From Verrucomicrobiota bacterium (GTDB taxonomy: Bacteria; Verrucomicrobiota; Verrucomicrobiia; Limisphaerales; J093): DNA of 64,000 bases. The translations under genes were made by a program, and so were the position numbers. Within the stretch, counting starts at the first letter, position 1. Every line of letters starts with the position of its first letter. Below, piece by piece: positions 55,356 through 64,000 of this stretch. The stretch lies in the NCBI GenBank assembly GCA_029556615.1, contig JAKQDD010000213.1, positions 32,609 through 96,608 of the forward strand, in the 5' to 3' direction. The notes beneath the pieces were generated by a model. That model did not search any database, had not been told where the DNA came from, and saw only the letters and a program-made list of their open reading frames with translations.

Positions 55356-58300
55356 TCAGTCGCCGCCGATCGAGTAGGTCTGGAAGTAGATGAGGATGTC
55401 ATCCACGCCATTACCGTCGCGGACGCCGTTGACCAGCGAGCCGTGGATGAAGCGCTCGAGGCCCTCGGCGGGATTGGCGAGCAAGGTCCGGCCCGGAATG
55501 ATGAGCAGCCAGCGGGTGTTCCAGACCGAGCGCCCCACCAGGCGCCCGTTGTTGTGCGTCTCGGCCTCGTCGAACTGGCCCTTGTCGTGATACGCACGGA
55601 ACGAGGCAAACCGCCGGATTCCCGCCAGCGGCTCGCGCAGCGAATCGATCACCGGAATCCAATCCGGATCGTCGAGATCGGCGCCGCCGACGTTGTACGG
55701 CAGCGGCAGGGCCTGGTTGAGAACCGTCCAGTGCCGCAACGCCGTGGCGCCTCCCGTAGGCGAACGCATCACGTCTTCGCCCACCGGCACGAGATAGACC
55801 CGGGGCTCGTTGGCCAGTCCAGCGCCGGTGATGTTGGTGTTGTAAGTGACATTGTAGCTCCTGAACCAGACGCCGGCGGAGCGGATCTTGGTGGCGAAAT
55901 GGCTGGCATCGTAGGCGTTGTCGCCGCCCGCAAGGTCCTGCCCAAAGTAGTTCTTGCCGGCCATGACGAAGGTGGGGAACTCGATGACAAGTCCGGGCTC
56001 GACGTTGGTGGTGTCGGTGAACGGACGGCAATGCCGCCGGAACTCGGGAACCTGATGCAAATCCGACACCCTGCAATTCTCGAGCGCCTGAGCCCATGTG
56101 GCATCGCTGCTGGTCGACTGCGAAATCCGGAACAGCTCGCTGCGCAAGGAGAACCGGCTGCTTTCGTTATCCGGGTTGTTAAAGCCGAACCGGCCTTTGA
56201 CCACGTCCCAATCCGCCTTCATGCGCGCCAGGACATCGGCCAGACCGGGCTCGCCCTCAACGCCGCCGGCCATCGGCGTGCCCAGCCAGACGTAGAACCG
56301 GCCCGGGAGACGCGCCCGAACCACGTCTTCGAGGAAACGGCTGCCCGCGGTCTTTGACGTGTCCGAATACAGCAGCCCCGTCTCGAAGTCGTAGGCCTTG
56401 GCGGCCAGATAGGTGTAGCGGGCGGCGAGGTCGAACGTGGTTTGGTAGCGGCGCAGGGCATCGTTGCGGAAGATGCGGAAGGAGAGGTCCGCGTAGCGCT
56501 GCGACTGAATGCGCTGGGCGGCGCGAACGCGCGTCTGGCCGCGCTCGGCGAGCAGCCGCTGCCCTTCCGCGAGGAGCTTGGCAACGCGTTGATAGCTCTG
56601 CGCGAGGGACTCGACCTGGGCGAACAGCTCAGCCTGCCTCGCATACTGGCTCTTGAGCTTGTCCATCGTCTCGGCCGTGTTGAAGCGCAAGAGGTCGTAG
56701 TACTCGTTGCTCTTGAGCAGCTTCTCGAGGTTGACGTTCTTGACCTTCTGCGCCGCCTCCGTCGCTTCCGCCGCGTCTTCGAGGATGGCCGCGCTGGCTC
56801 GGGCGACCCAGTAGGCGATTTCGACCGGCACGCTGACGGCCGGTTTGGTGGCGACTTCGGTCTCGGCGACCGGGAACGGCGCGATGACTCCCATCTCGAT
56901 GTCGGGCATGGCCTCGGCCCCTTTATGGCCGATTTCCTTGATGGCCTTGGCGGCCAAATCGATCGCCCGCGCCACCCCCTTGAGCGAAGTCACGGCGATG
57001 ATCGTGGCCTTCTCGGCGGCCTTGGTCTCCTCGTCTTCCTTCCATTCCCCGGGGTAGCGCTCGTAGTCCGCCAACCGGTGTTCGATGTCGGTCTCCAGCT
57101 CGGTGAGCGCTTGGTCGTACTCGCTCATTTTCGCCTCGAGCGCATACCAGGCCTGGACGTAATCCGACAGCGCAAGCTGCAGTTCGCCTTGGGCCGGCCG
57201 GTGGCCAACCCACGTGTCCGGTTTCACCTGGAGGCCGTCCTCATTGGCATACACGGTGATCGTCCCCACGACATGGGTCGAGGTATCCGTCTCGTGCTCG
57301 AGGTCGATATAGTCCTCGTATTCGCGCCCCTCGAAGTCGCTGCCGGGCAGGAAGACCAGGTTGCGGACCTCGACCTCGATCGGTTCCGCGTCAGCCGCGG
57401 GCGGGTTGACCAGCAGGTTCTCGAGGTCAAGGATCCGCCAGTTGATCAGGTCCGGACCGTCATAGCCCTGGGGGTAGGTCTTCCCGGCGCCGATGTCGTC
57501 CGGATAGGGATAGCCGTAGAGCTCAATGAGGCGGTTGTGGTACTCGATTTCGTTTTGGGCCAGCGATTCCTCGAGGTCGTACAGCGAATCGGACTGCGCC
57601 CGCAGCTCGCGGGTGGCGCTGCGGGCATGGTCGAAAGCCACGCAGGCATTGTAGACCGCCTGGAGAGCGCGATCATAGAGTTGCTCGAAGTGGGTCTGCC
57701 CCGCGTCTATGGCCGCCGGATCGATGTCGAAGGGGACAACGTTGCGGGCCAACCCGAGCGGGTTCACCCCGCCGTTCGCGCTGTCCACCTGGTTCTGGAT
57801 GTCGCGCAGGCCGCTGGCAATCTCGCGCAGCTCCGGAGTCGAGGCGCGGTCGATCTTCTGGATGCCTTCCGGCGGCTGGTTGGCCCCGCCAACCTGCGAC
57901 ATCAGCGTGATGTTCTCGAGCATCAGCGAGTTGGCCACCGCCCAATCGTAGTAGGCCGCCTGCCCGGCGCGGCTGGCCCAATCGCCCAAGCCCCAGGCGC
58001 GCTCCGCATCGCTGTCCGTGTAGCCCGGGACGCGACCGCTGGGGTCCTCCGAGTAACGCTGGCGGAACGTCTGCTTGACGATCTCGACGCCGGTGCGGGC
58101 GCGGGCGGCGGCTGTCTCGGCGAACTTCTGTTCGTCCAGGTAATCGACACTGACGGGGGCGTTGCCGAGCAGGGTCGCCTCCGGCTCCGTGTGCCAGCCG
58201 AAGTTGGCGTAGGACAGCAGGTCGTAGTAGGGGCTGATCGCGCTCAGGTAATGGCCCCAGGCGTCGCCATGGCCTTGCGGATAAAGACGTTTGGCGTCCT

Positions 58301-61300
58301 CGGCCAGAATGGCGCCGACAGCATTGGTCGGCGCACCCAGGATGTTGTAGTTGTAGGCATACGCCGCCTCGCCGCCGTTGATTCCCGCCGTGAAATTCCA
58401 GATCAGCCGGTTGTAGATCGGCGAGGTCTCGACCGACGGCTCGAGCGTGTCGTCCCGGCCGCGGAGCAGGGCCAACTCCTCTTCGAGCAGGCTCGGCACC
58501 TGGTTCATGAACGGGAAGATGGACGTGGCCTCGGCGCCGTGCTCGTCCTGGGCTAACGACAAAGGGTAGGCCACGGTCGGATCCTGGGCGTCGGCATACG
58601 CCTCGTTCCCCAGCAGCATGTAGAGGTCGTGCAGCCGGCTGGCAGCGAACAGCAGGGTCTGGTTCAAGTTGGGATCCGAGGTGCCGGTGGCGAAGCCGAA
58701 GGCCTTGGCGCGGTTGAAGATGGTCTGGTAAACCGCGATCAGCCCGCTCGAGCTGGCGGCGTTCAGGTTCAGGGCTACGTCGCCCTCGTACGGTCCGCCC
58801 GCCTGGCTGATCATCGTCACCCGGGTGTCCACGGCGTTGTCCACCATGTTGGTGAACATCTGCACAAAGGGGTTGATGCCCGTCATCGCGCGCTTGACCC
58901 AGCCCGGAGCCAGGTTGTAGGTCCATTCGCTCCACGTGGCGCCCGTGGGACCCTGTTGATCGAGCGGACGATAGCGAACGGCGAAGTAGTGGTCCGACAG
59001 CGTGAAGTCGCTCGCCCCAGTGATCATGACTTCGTTGGCGTTGGTCGCGGTTCCCGCGCCGTACGTGAACCAGTTGCTGCCCTCGAAATCCTCGTCGGGG
59101 ATCAAGCCCCCCAGCGGGTTGGTCCAGCGCCATTGGAACTCGACTTCCTCGATCATCCCCGCCAGATCGGCGCTGTACCGCAGCGAAAGTTGCTCGGCCA
59201 GCGCGTCGTCCGGGAAGAGGACCTCGAGCTCGCCCGAATAGAGCTCGGGCACCACCTTGATCACGTTGAGCGAGACGGGTTGCGCGGACGGAACCTGGCG
59301 CGTGTCGGTGCTGTTGTTGAAAGCCAGCGTGACATAGCCCACGCCGTTGGTAAGCCGGGCGGTCAGGGCGGCCTTGACGTAGGCCGTGTCTTTCTCGAGC
59401 AGCAATAGATCGCCAGGCAAAGCCTCGATGGCGGTGTTCCAGGCGGTGCGCGGCGTCGCATCCAGGCTGTTGGCCATGTCGCGGGCAGCCGCTTTCTCGA
59501 AGTTCTCGAGCAGGTTCAGCAGCAGATAACCGTCGCCGGTCAGCGTCTCGATCCGCTGGCCTTCGAGCACCAGCTTGTCGCCGCGATTGTGGTCGAAGAA
59601 GATGCGCGGGTAGAGGGAGGGCGGCAGGTCGGGGAAGCGGATGCGGGAGCTGGTGGTCTCCTGCCGGGCGAGACCGGCGCTGATCATCTCCTTGACAACG
59701 TCGTAGGCGAGGCTCACCTCGCGGTCGGCGATCGGGTCAAAAAGGGTGACACTGGGGCGCTTGGTCGTACGTTCTGACTGGTCGTACTCGACGTCCACAC
59801 TGAGCTGGTTCCAGATGTCCGGCAGACCGTGCGTGGGGAGGGTCAGCGTCTGGCCGAGCTTCAGCTCCGGCACCTCCTCGGGCCAGACGATGTGATACGT
59901 GACCGAAAGGGGCGTGCCGGCGGTGCCGTGGTCGTCAAAGGGATCGGGTAGCCAGGGCACTTCCTGGCCCGGAGCGGGCTGGGCGTCGGCCGCCACTTCC
60001 GGGAAATAGAACGTCGGCTGCATCGGATAGTAGAACTGCATGACCGTATCCGCGGGTCCGCCGTCATCGCCGGCCGACACCGCCCACCAGCTCAACTTGC
60101 GATCGCGCCAGGCCGGCGGCTTGTTCAGCGAGTCGGTTTTGCTACAAAGGGGCATGGCGCTCAAGGGCATGATGGGAGTGATGGCCTTGCCGGCAATGCC
60201 CGGGCGATCGAACGTGTAAAACTCATTCGTGCGCAGCACCTGGAAGGTCTCCATGGCCGGGCGGCCCGTGGCGGGATCCAGACAGTCGACCAGCACGTAC
60301 GGCTCGGACGAAGTCGCCGTGTTGAGATCGTCGCGCAGGGCATACGCCACGCCGCTCAGGATGAGCGCATGCTCCTCGTTGGGATTGTAGCCCGGCAGAG
60401 CCGGGTCATTCTGGAAATAGATCGAAGGGGAACTCAAAAGCACCGGAGCCGCCACCGCCATCACCCGGGCCGACGAGATCCAGTCCGCATTCTGGATCGT
60501 GCCGTGGAGGCCGTACGGCCCCGAGTCGCGCAGATGATAGGGATCCTCGGTCTGGGCGAACGGGTAGTAGGCGACCAAGCCGGCTTCCTGGCCCGATAAA
60601 GCCGTGTGCCAGGTGGCGGCGATTTCGTCCGCGGTCCTGGCCGTGTTCCAGATCCGCACCTCGCCCATCGCACCCAGGGTGTAATTGCCGTCCCACGCCG
60701 CGCGGCCAATGTAGATGTCGGAGGTCGTGCTCCGAAGCGCTTCGTTAACTGTATTGAGGTAGTAGATGTGCTGGCCGTTCATGTAGGCATCGATTCCGTA
60801 GCCGGTGTACACGAGCGCCAAGTGCGTCCAGGTGTTGGTGGGCATCACTCCAAAGTACTTCTTGTAATATCCTGAACTGACATAGACCAGCGCCAGCACC
60901 TGTCCCGATTCGGCCCCGAGGTAGAACTGGCCGTTGTTGTGTACGAACAGTTGACTGGTCTGACTATTGGTGACGTTGACCCAGGTCTCGACGGTCAGCT
61001 GGCTGACGTTGAACAGCGGGTTGGCCGGCACCCGCGCGTAGCTCGAAGCGATGCCCCTGAACTGCAGGGCGTCCGCGGTGGTGTTGATCGAGTTGCCGCT
61101 GCTGCCCAAGCCGCTGGCAATCACAATCTCCGGCGGGTCGGCCGGCCAGACGTTGGCGTAGCGCTGTACCCGGGACGGGTAGTAGACGGCGGGCATGCCG
61201 GTCTGCCGGCTGCGGTTGGCCCACCAGACTTCCAGCAGCCCGGTGTTCACGCCGAATACGTACGAGGCCGCGTCCGGCGCCGCCTCGGTCGGATAGTCGT

Positions 61301-63617
61301 AGCGGTTGACGTTGTAGCCGTCGCCCTCCGCCACGTGGATGTAGCCGGGGAACCCTCCCCAGTACTGCCCGATGGGGACGACCCGGCTGGACCAGAGGGG
61401 ACCGTTCTTCAGCGTGCCGTGGTTGTCTCCCGCCAGGTTGTGAACCACATCGCCTTCACCCTCGTTGAGCGGGAAGTTCGCGATCAGGTAATCCGCCGTG
61501 TCGGGGTAGATGATGAACCGATTCGTCTGCACTTGGGCGCTGGTGAGGGCGGTGTTCCACACGCGCACGTGGCTCACTTTGCCTTTGAAGAACAGGTTGG
61601 GTGTGGACACCGATTGCGCCCCGATGATCGTCTGGAGGACGCCGTCGTGTTTGACGCGATGGAAAGGGCTGGTCTCCTGGGAGAAGTCGTCGAGATAGAG
61701 CCGCAGCGTGCCGCCCGTGTCACTGCCCCCCGAGTACGAGGCGGCGAGGCAGTGCCATTGGTTGGAGCGGATGATGCCGTTGGTGATGTACGCGCGGGAC
61801 CAACTGCTGGCAGACTGGTTGTACGAAGCGACCTGTAACGTGCCATTGGTATCCACCATCTCCACTTTGAACGTGGCGGACGGCCAACCCTCCGAGTAAA
61901 TCACCTGGTCGCCGAACCGATCCGCGCGGAACCACAACGCCACCGTCCAATCCGTGAGCGCGTTCAGGAATCCCTGGTTCACCGTCACGTAGTCGTCCAC
62001 ACCGTCGAACCGCAGCGCATGGGCGGTGTAGTCGCCAGGCGTCAATTCCCGGCCGATGGGCCACTCCACGGGCTCCAGGTCGAAGCGCTCCTCGTCGGTG
62101 TGCCTCAGGGTCTGGACCACCTCGAACCAGATGTTGTCGTCGGTGGTGTACTTCAGCAGGCAGATGCCGGGCTCGGTCGCCGTGAAGGACCGTCCGCTGC
62201 TCGAAAGGTTGGCGTGCAGCGGCGGTTCCATGTCCTCCATCAGGGCTGCCGTCAGCGTGGCGGGAATCAACGCGGGAGGGGTGTCATTCGGAGGATCGTC
62301 GCCCAAAACGTAGCGCTGCGGGTGCGGCGGCCAGTCACACGAATACCAGTCCACCTCGTACGGCCACAACACCCCCATCCGGCCCTTGTGTTGCCAGTAG
62401 ATCTCGAGCGTCCACGGCTCGCTCCAGGTGCGCTTGATGGCGAAGACCCAGTTGTCTTTCGGGCCGGTCTGGGTGTGGAGATACGCTGTTCCCTCGCTGA
62501 TGCCGTGGGTGATGTTGGGCAGCAGCCCGTCAATCCCATCCAGATCCGCCCAGTACGTGTCGACGGGCTTGAGTCGCGCCCCGACACGGGCCTCGACCAA
62601 CTGAAGACTTGGCTCCAGCACCTCGACCACTTCGATGCCGTCGGGTTGGACCTGCTGCTTGTAGCTGCCTTCCTGGTAGTACTCGATGACAAACAGGCCG
62701 GAGACGCCCTTGGCGCGAAGCTGTTTCGAGTCGTCCAGCCACACCCCCGAGGTGTAGTTGGTCGTCGCGATGACGACTCCGCCGTTCGTGACGGTGGTCA
62801 CTTGGGGCACCGGGGCTGTCACGGAAGCCGTGTAGTGGATCACCGGGAACAGGCCGCTCATGTTGACCTTCGGCGAATCATAAGGGGTCTCAGTCCAAAA
62901 GAGCCGGGCAGGGCGCTTCACCGGAACGCCACTCACGTTGACCACCTGGCGGTAGGTGGCGCCGCCCTCCATGGCCCACACAATCGCGACGTTGTTGGCC
63001 TGGGCCGCGATGATCTGCCCCGTCGATGGCACCCAAAACGCGCCTCCGTGCGGCTCCGTGCACTCGTAATACGCCGCCTCGTTCTCGCCCCACTTCACCG
63101 GGACGAAGTTGGCCGGCGGCACGCTCGACAGCGCTCCGGGAGGCGGGATGATCGTTTCCCCAATCGCCAGGTCGGCCTGCTGACTCTCCACCGGCTGGCC
63201 GAACGCTGATCCGTCCAGGCCGTAGCCTCCCCCGGATGGCCGGATGGCATTGGTGTTGCCAAGGATGTGCCCGCAAAAGACCAGCGTCGAGGCGTTCGTC
63301 CCGAAGTAATTCGTGCAGGCGCCGCCGGGCGGTCCCGGGGAAAACGAGTAGTTCTGGTAGCTGGTCTGGAGATAGTAATCGGTCGCACAAGCCAGGGGGG
63401 CGGAGAAAACCGCCATCCCCCAAAGAAGCGCCACCAGGGCGACCGCCGGCAGGCGCTTGCGCCAGGCCACCCAAGCCCGGCCGACGCCGCAGCGGGTTGT
63501 CCCGCACCGAGGCAGCCAAGATGCCAAGGCCGAGACGCCAACGTGGTTCCGTCTTGCGGCGGCCGCAGTCGCGTGTGACCAGCTCCCCCAACGGCGCCGA
63601 GCGAATGCACGTTTCAT
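55356..63617 (-). CDS. Giant exported LamG protein with a long helical C-terminal half
   Basis: 2,753 residues. The ATG at 63617 gives a long basic leader and a hydrophobic segment at ~65-80 (LPAVALVALLWGMAVFSA). Residues ~535-740 and ~847-1047 are LamG/jellyroll domains (HALRFDGVDDYVTV, DWTVALWFRADRF, VSHVRVWNTALT; LTVETWVNVTNS, GAMGEVRIWNTART). The middle is beta-rich. From ~1800 on it becomes helical: a Tyr/Ala-rich region, a likely coiled coil around ~2210-2290, and YADLSFRIFRNDALRRYQTTFDLAARYTYLAAKAYDFETGLLY near ~2400. No catalytic motif found. Size and layout suggest a surface or secreted adhesin-like factor, but the family is unknown. A longer frame into the A repeat upstream is rejected. 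Confidence 0.85.
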   Translation of the reverse strand: MKRAFARRRWGSWSHATAAAARRNHVGVSALASWLPRCGTTRCGVGRAWVAWRKRLPAVALVALLWGMAVFSAPLACATDYYLQTSYQNYSFSPGPPGGACTNYFGTNASTLVFCGHILGNTNAIRPSGGGYGLDGSAFGQPVESQQADLAIGETIIPPPGALSSVPPANFVPVKWGENEAAYYECTEPHGGAFWVPSTGQIIAAQANNVAIVWAMEGGATYRQVVNVSGVPVKRPARLFWTETPYDSPKVNMSGLFPVIHYTASVTAPVPQVTTVTNGGVVIATTNYTSGVWLDDSKQLRAKGVSGLFVIEYYQEGSYKQQVQPDGIEVVEVLEPSLQLVEARVGARLKPVDTYWADLDGIDGLLPNITHGISEGTAYLHTQTGPKDNWVFAIKRTWSEPWTLEIYWQHKGRMGVLWPYEVDWYSCDWPPHPQRYVLGDDPPNDTPPALIPATLTAALMEDMEPPLHANLSSSGRSFTATEPGICLLKYTTDDNIWFEVVQTLRHTDEERFDLEPVEWPIGRELTPGDYTAHALRFDGVDDYVTVNQGFLNALTDWTVALWFRADRFGDQVIYSEGWPSATFKVEMVDTNGTLQVASYNQSASSWSRAYITNGIIRSNQWHCLAASYSGGSDTGGTLRLYLDDFSQETSPFHRVKHDGVLQTIIGAQSVSTPNLFFKGKVSHVRVWNTALTSAQVQTNRFIIYPDTADYLIANFPLNEGEGDVVHNLAGDNHGTLKNGPLWSSRVVPIGQYWGGFPGYIHVAEGDGYNVNRYDYPTEAAPDAASYVFGVNTGLLEVWWANRSRQTGMPAVYYPSRVQRYANVWPADPPEIVIASGLGSSGNSINTTADALQFRGIASSYARVPANPLFNVSQLTVETWVNVTNSQTSQLFVHNNGQFYLGAESGQVLALVYVSSGYYKKYFGVMPTNTWTHLALVYTGYGIDAYMNGQHIYYLNTVNEALRSTTSDIYIGRAAWDGNYTLGAMGEVRIWNTARTADEIAATWHTALSGQEAGLVAYYPFAQTEDPYHLRDSGPYGLHGTIQNADWISSARVMAVAAPVLLSSPSIYFQNDPALPGYNPNEEHALILSGVAYALRDDLNTATSSEPYVLVDCLDPATGRPAMETFQVLRTNEFYTFDRPGIAGKAITPIMPLSAMPLCSKTDSLNKPPAWRDRKLSWWAVSAGDDGGPADTVMQFYYPMQPTFYFPEVAADAQPAPGQEVPWLPDPFDDHGTAGTPLSVTYHIVWPEEVPELKLGQTLTLPTHGLPDIWNQLSVDVEYDQSERTTKRPSVTLFDPIADREVSLAYDVVKEMISAGLARQETTSSRIRFPDLPPSLYPRIFFDHNRGDKLVLEGQRIETLTGDGYLLLNLLENFEKAAARDMANSLDATPRTAWNTAIEALPGDLLLLEKDTAYVKAALTARLTNGVGYVTLAFNNSTDTRQVPSAQPVSLNVIKVVPELYSGELEVLFPDDALAEQLSLRYSADLAGMIEEVEFQWRWTNPLGGLIPDEDFEGSNWFTYGAGTATNANEVMITGASDFTLSDHYFAVRYRPLDQQGPTGATWSEWTYNLAPGWVKRAMTGINPFVQMFTNMVDNAVDTRVTMISQAGGPYEGDVALNLNAASSSGLIAVYQTIFNRAKAFGFATGTSDPNLNQTLLFAASRLHDLYMLLGNEAYADAQDPTVAYPLSLAQDEHGAEATSIFPFMNQVPSLLEEELALLRGRDDTLEPSVETSPIYNRLIWNFTAGINGGEAAYAYNYNILGAPTNAVGAILAEDAKRLYPQGHGDAWGHYLSAISPYYDLLSYANFGWHTEPEATLLGNAPVSVDYLDEQKFAETAAARARTGVEIVKQTFRQRYSEDPSGRVPGYTDSDAERAWGLGDWASRAGQAAYYDWAVANSLMLENITLMSQVGGANQPPEGIQKIDRASTPELREIASGLRDIQNQVDSANGGVNPLGLARNVVPFDIDPAAIDAGQTHFEQLYDRALQAVYNACVAFDHARSATRELRAQSDSLYDLEESLAQNEIEYHNRLIELYGYPYPDDIGAGKTYPQGYDGPDLINWRILDLENLLVNPPAADAEPIEVEVRNLVFLPGSDFEGREYEDYIDLEHETDTSTHVVGTITVYANEDGLQVKPDTWVGHRPAQGELQLALSDYVQAWYALEAKMSEYDQALTELETDIEHRLADYERYPGEWKEDEETKAAEKATIIAVTSLKGVARAIDLAAKAIKEIGHKGAEAMPDIEMGVIAPFPVAETEVATKPAVSVPVEIAYWVARASAAILEDAAEATEAAQKVKNVNLEKLLKSNEYYDLLRFNTAETMDKLKSQYARQAELFAQVESLAQSYQRVAKLLAEGQRLLAERGQTRVRAAQRIQSQRYADLSFRIFRNDALRRYQTTFDLAARYTYLAAKAYDFETGLLYSDTSKTAGSRFLEDVVRARLPGRFYVWLGTPMAGGVEGEPGLADVLARMKADWDVVKGRFGFNNPDNESSRFSLRSELFRISQSTSSDATWAQALENCRVSDLHQVPEFRRHCRPFTDTTNVEPGLVIEFPTFVMAGKNYFGQDLAGGDNAYDASHFATKIRSAGVWFRSYNVTYNTNITGAGLANEPRVYLVPVGEDVMRSPTGGATALRHWTVLNQALPLPYNVGGADLDDPDWIPVIDSLREPLAGIRRFASFRAYHDKGQFDEAETHNNGRLVGRSVWNTRWLLIIPGRTLLANPAEGLERFIHGSLVNGVRDGNGVDDILIYFQTYSIGGD

Positions 63618-63902
63618 GAATCGAAGGTCCTGGTATTCGAACTCCGTAGTCGTCTGCGCCGCTTTGGCGAAAAGCCTCCCTCGGCGACCGGCCTGCGGTT
63701 CCGAGGTCGGTAATTCACTGAAGCGACCCGCAAGGCGCGCCTCAGACCAAACCTCGCCGTCGGTCGCACGAATCCACCCTGGGTTTGCGGATCCTCTGTC
63801 CCGCGCCTCGCTAACGCAGAGTCCCCGACGGAAGGTGGCGAGGCCTGAAACGGCAGGGGCCAAACTTGACCTGTTGACTCCATATTCCACACGTCGAGGA
63901 CT
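63618..63902. other. Upstream region of the giant-protein gene with A and B repeats
   Basis: About 285 bp without a gene. It holds a B fragment (63732-63750, GGCGCGCCTCAGACCA) and most of a complete A copy (63802-63906). The promoter of the giant-protein gene must lie within or beyond these repeats. Confidence 0.55.
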
Positions 63903-63906
63903 CTAG
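63802..63906. repeat. A-family interspersed repeat
   Basis: CGCGCCTCGCTAACGCAGAG, then CGACGGAAGGTGGCGAGGCC, and CCAAACTTGACCTGTTGACT, ending GTCGAGGACTCTA. It matches 41190-41291 across its length, with scattered differences. Its right end coincides with the stop codon of the truncated gene at 63903. Confidence 0.75.
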
Positions 63907-64000
63907 GGGTTCTCCATGGGTAAGTAGTGCAAAGTCGGCCGGTCGTCCGAGGTGAGCTCCTTGCGGATGAACATCACGTCCACGTAAATGTCTTTCAAAG
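63903..64000 (-). CDS. C-terminus of an unidentified protein (window edge)
   Basis: The minus strand encodes a final 31 residues before a TAG, including DIYVDVMFIRKELTSDDRPT and ending HYLPMENP. The gene continues beyond the window. Codon use is like that of genuine genes here and the peptide looks well ordered, but no family can be named from so little. Confidence 0.6.
   Translation of the reverse strand, partial: LKDIYVDVMFIRKELTSDDRPTLHYLPMENP

Noticed and set aside
63618..63890. N-terminal extension of the giant-protein frame into the A repeat
   Set aside because: The extension translates intergenic repeat DNA and lacks a signal peptide at its start; the ATG at 63617 is followed by a basic leader and a hydrophobic segment.

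Overview
The window is about 64 kb of GC-rich bacterial chromosome. Its content points to a verrucomicrobial genome, probably of the Pedosphaera/Limisphaera type. The signs are several type II/IV pseudopilin-like proteins with FTLIELLVV leaders, PEP-CTERM proteins, LamG-rich secreted giants, a Tat-exported Gfo/Idh/MocA oxidoreductase, an RHS protein with NHL repeats, and a recurring ~65-residue secreted domain ending in (F/Y)YRL. This placement is inference from gene style; no rRNA or tRNA gene was seen.

Layout. 1-8.6 kb: a HEAT-repeat protein (cut by the window edge) and a Gfo/Idh oxidoreductase; a DUF5009-like membrane protein; a uroporphyrinogen-III synthase with a half-size methylase domain; RNase PH and PrmA; a small basic ORF; an FmdB zinc ribbon coupled to an exported protein. 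8.6-11.3 kb: thiC behind a TPP riboswitch, and a peroxiredoxin. 11.3-21.7 kb: a metal/corrinoid region, described below. 21.9-26.7 kb: a lipase/M17-N-like/CHAT fusion converging on aspS. 27-36 kb: a DegP-like protease, a membrane-anchored GrpE-like protein and a 2,088-residue RHS/NHL protein. 36-41 kb: a tight lplT-lnt-aas operon, which could form a closed lysophospholipid cycle. 41.7-46.7 kb: an archaeal-type thymidylate synthase-like protein, an exported sugar isomerase-like protein, and alaS with an insertion. 46.7-63.6 kb: surface genes, namely a CxxCH/PD40/TPR lipoprotein, a pseudopilin, a two-LamG protein, and an operon of a 2,753-residue LamG giant, a calcium-loop protein and a PEP-CTERM protein. 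The window ends in a truncated gene on the minus strand.

The most interesting stretch is 11.3-21.7 kb. A cobalamin riboswitch on the minus strand leads a three-gene operon: a PEP-CTERM protein with a WNDGK...WGYRW motif, a larger exported protein, and a pseudopilin. Back to back with it, a near-perfect NikR operator (GTATGA-N16-TAATAC) sits just upstream of a plus-strand run: a second pseudopilin, a TroA/ZnuA-type lipoprotein, an ABC ATPase, a permease, and a NikR that keeps all four nickel ligands. A related but shorter operator lies 5.8 kb away between a methyltransferase and another exported protein. Together this looks like a nickel/cobalt/corrinoid acquisition region in which surface proteins and pseudopilins share the control of the uptake machinery.

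The intergenic spaces hold at least three families of short interspersed repeats (called A, B and C here). One C copy interrupts an A copy and is flanked by a duplicated CCAAG. Positions and translations were read by eye; family names rest on motif recognition and no database search was run.
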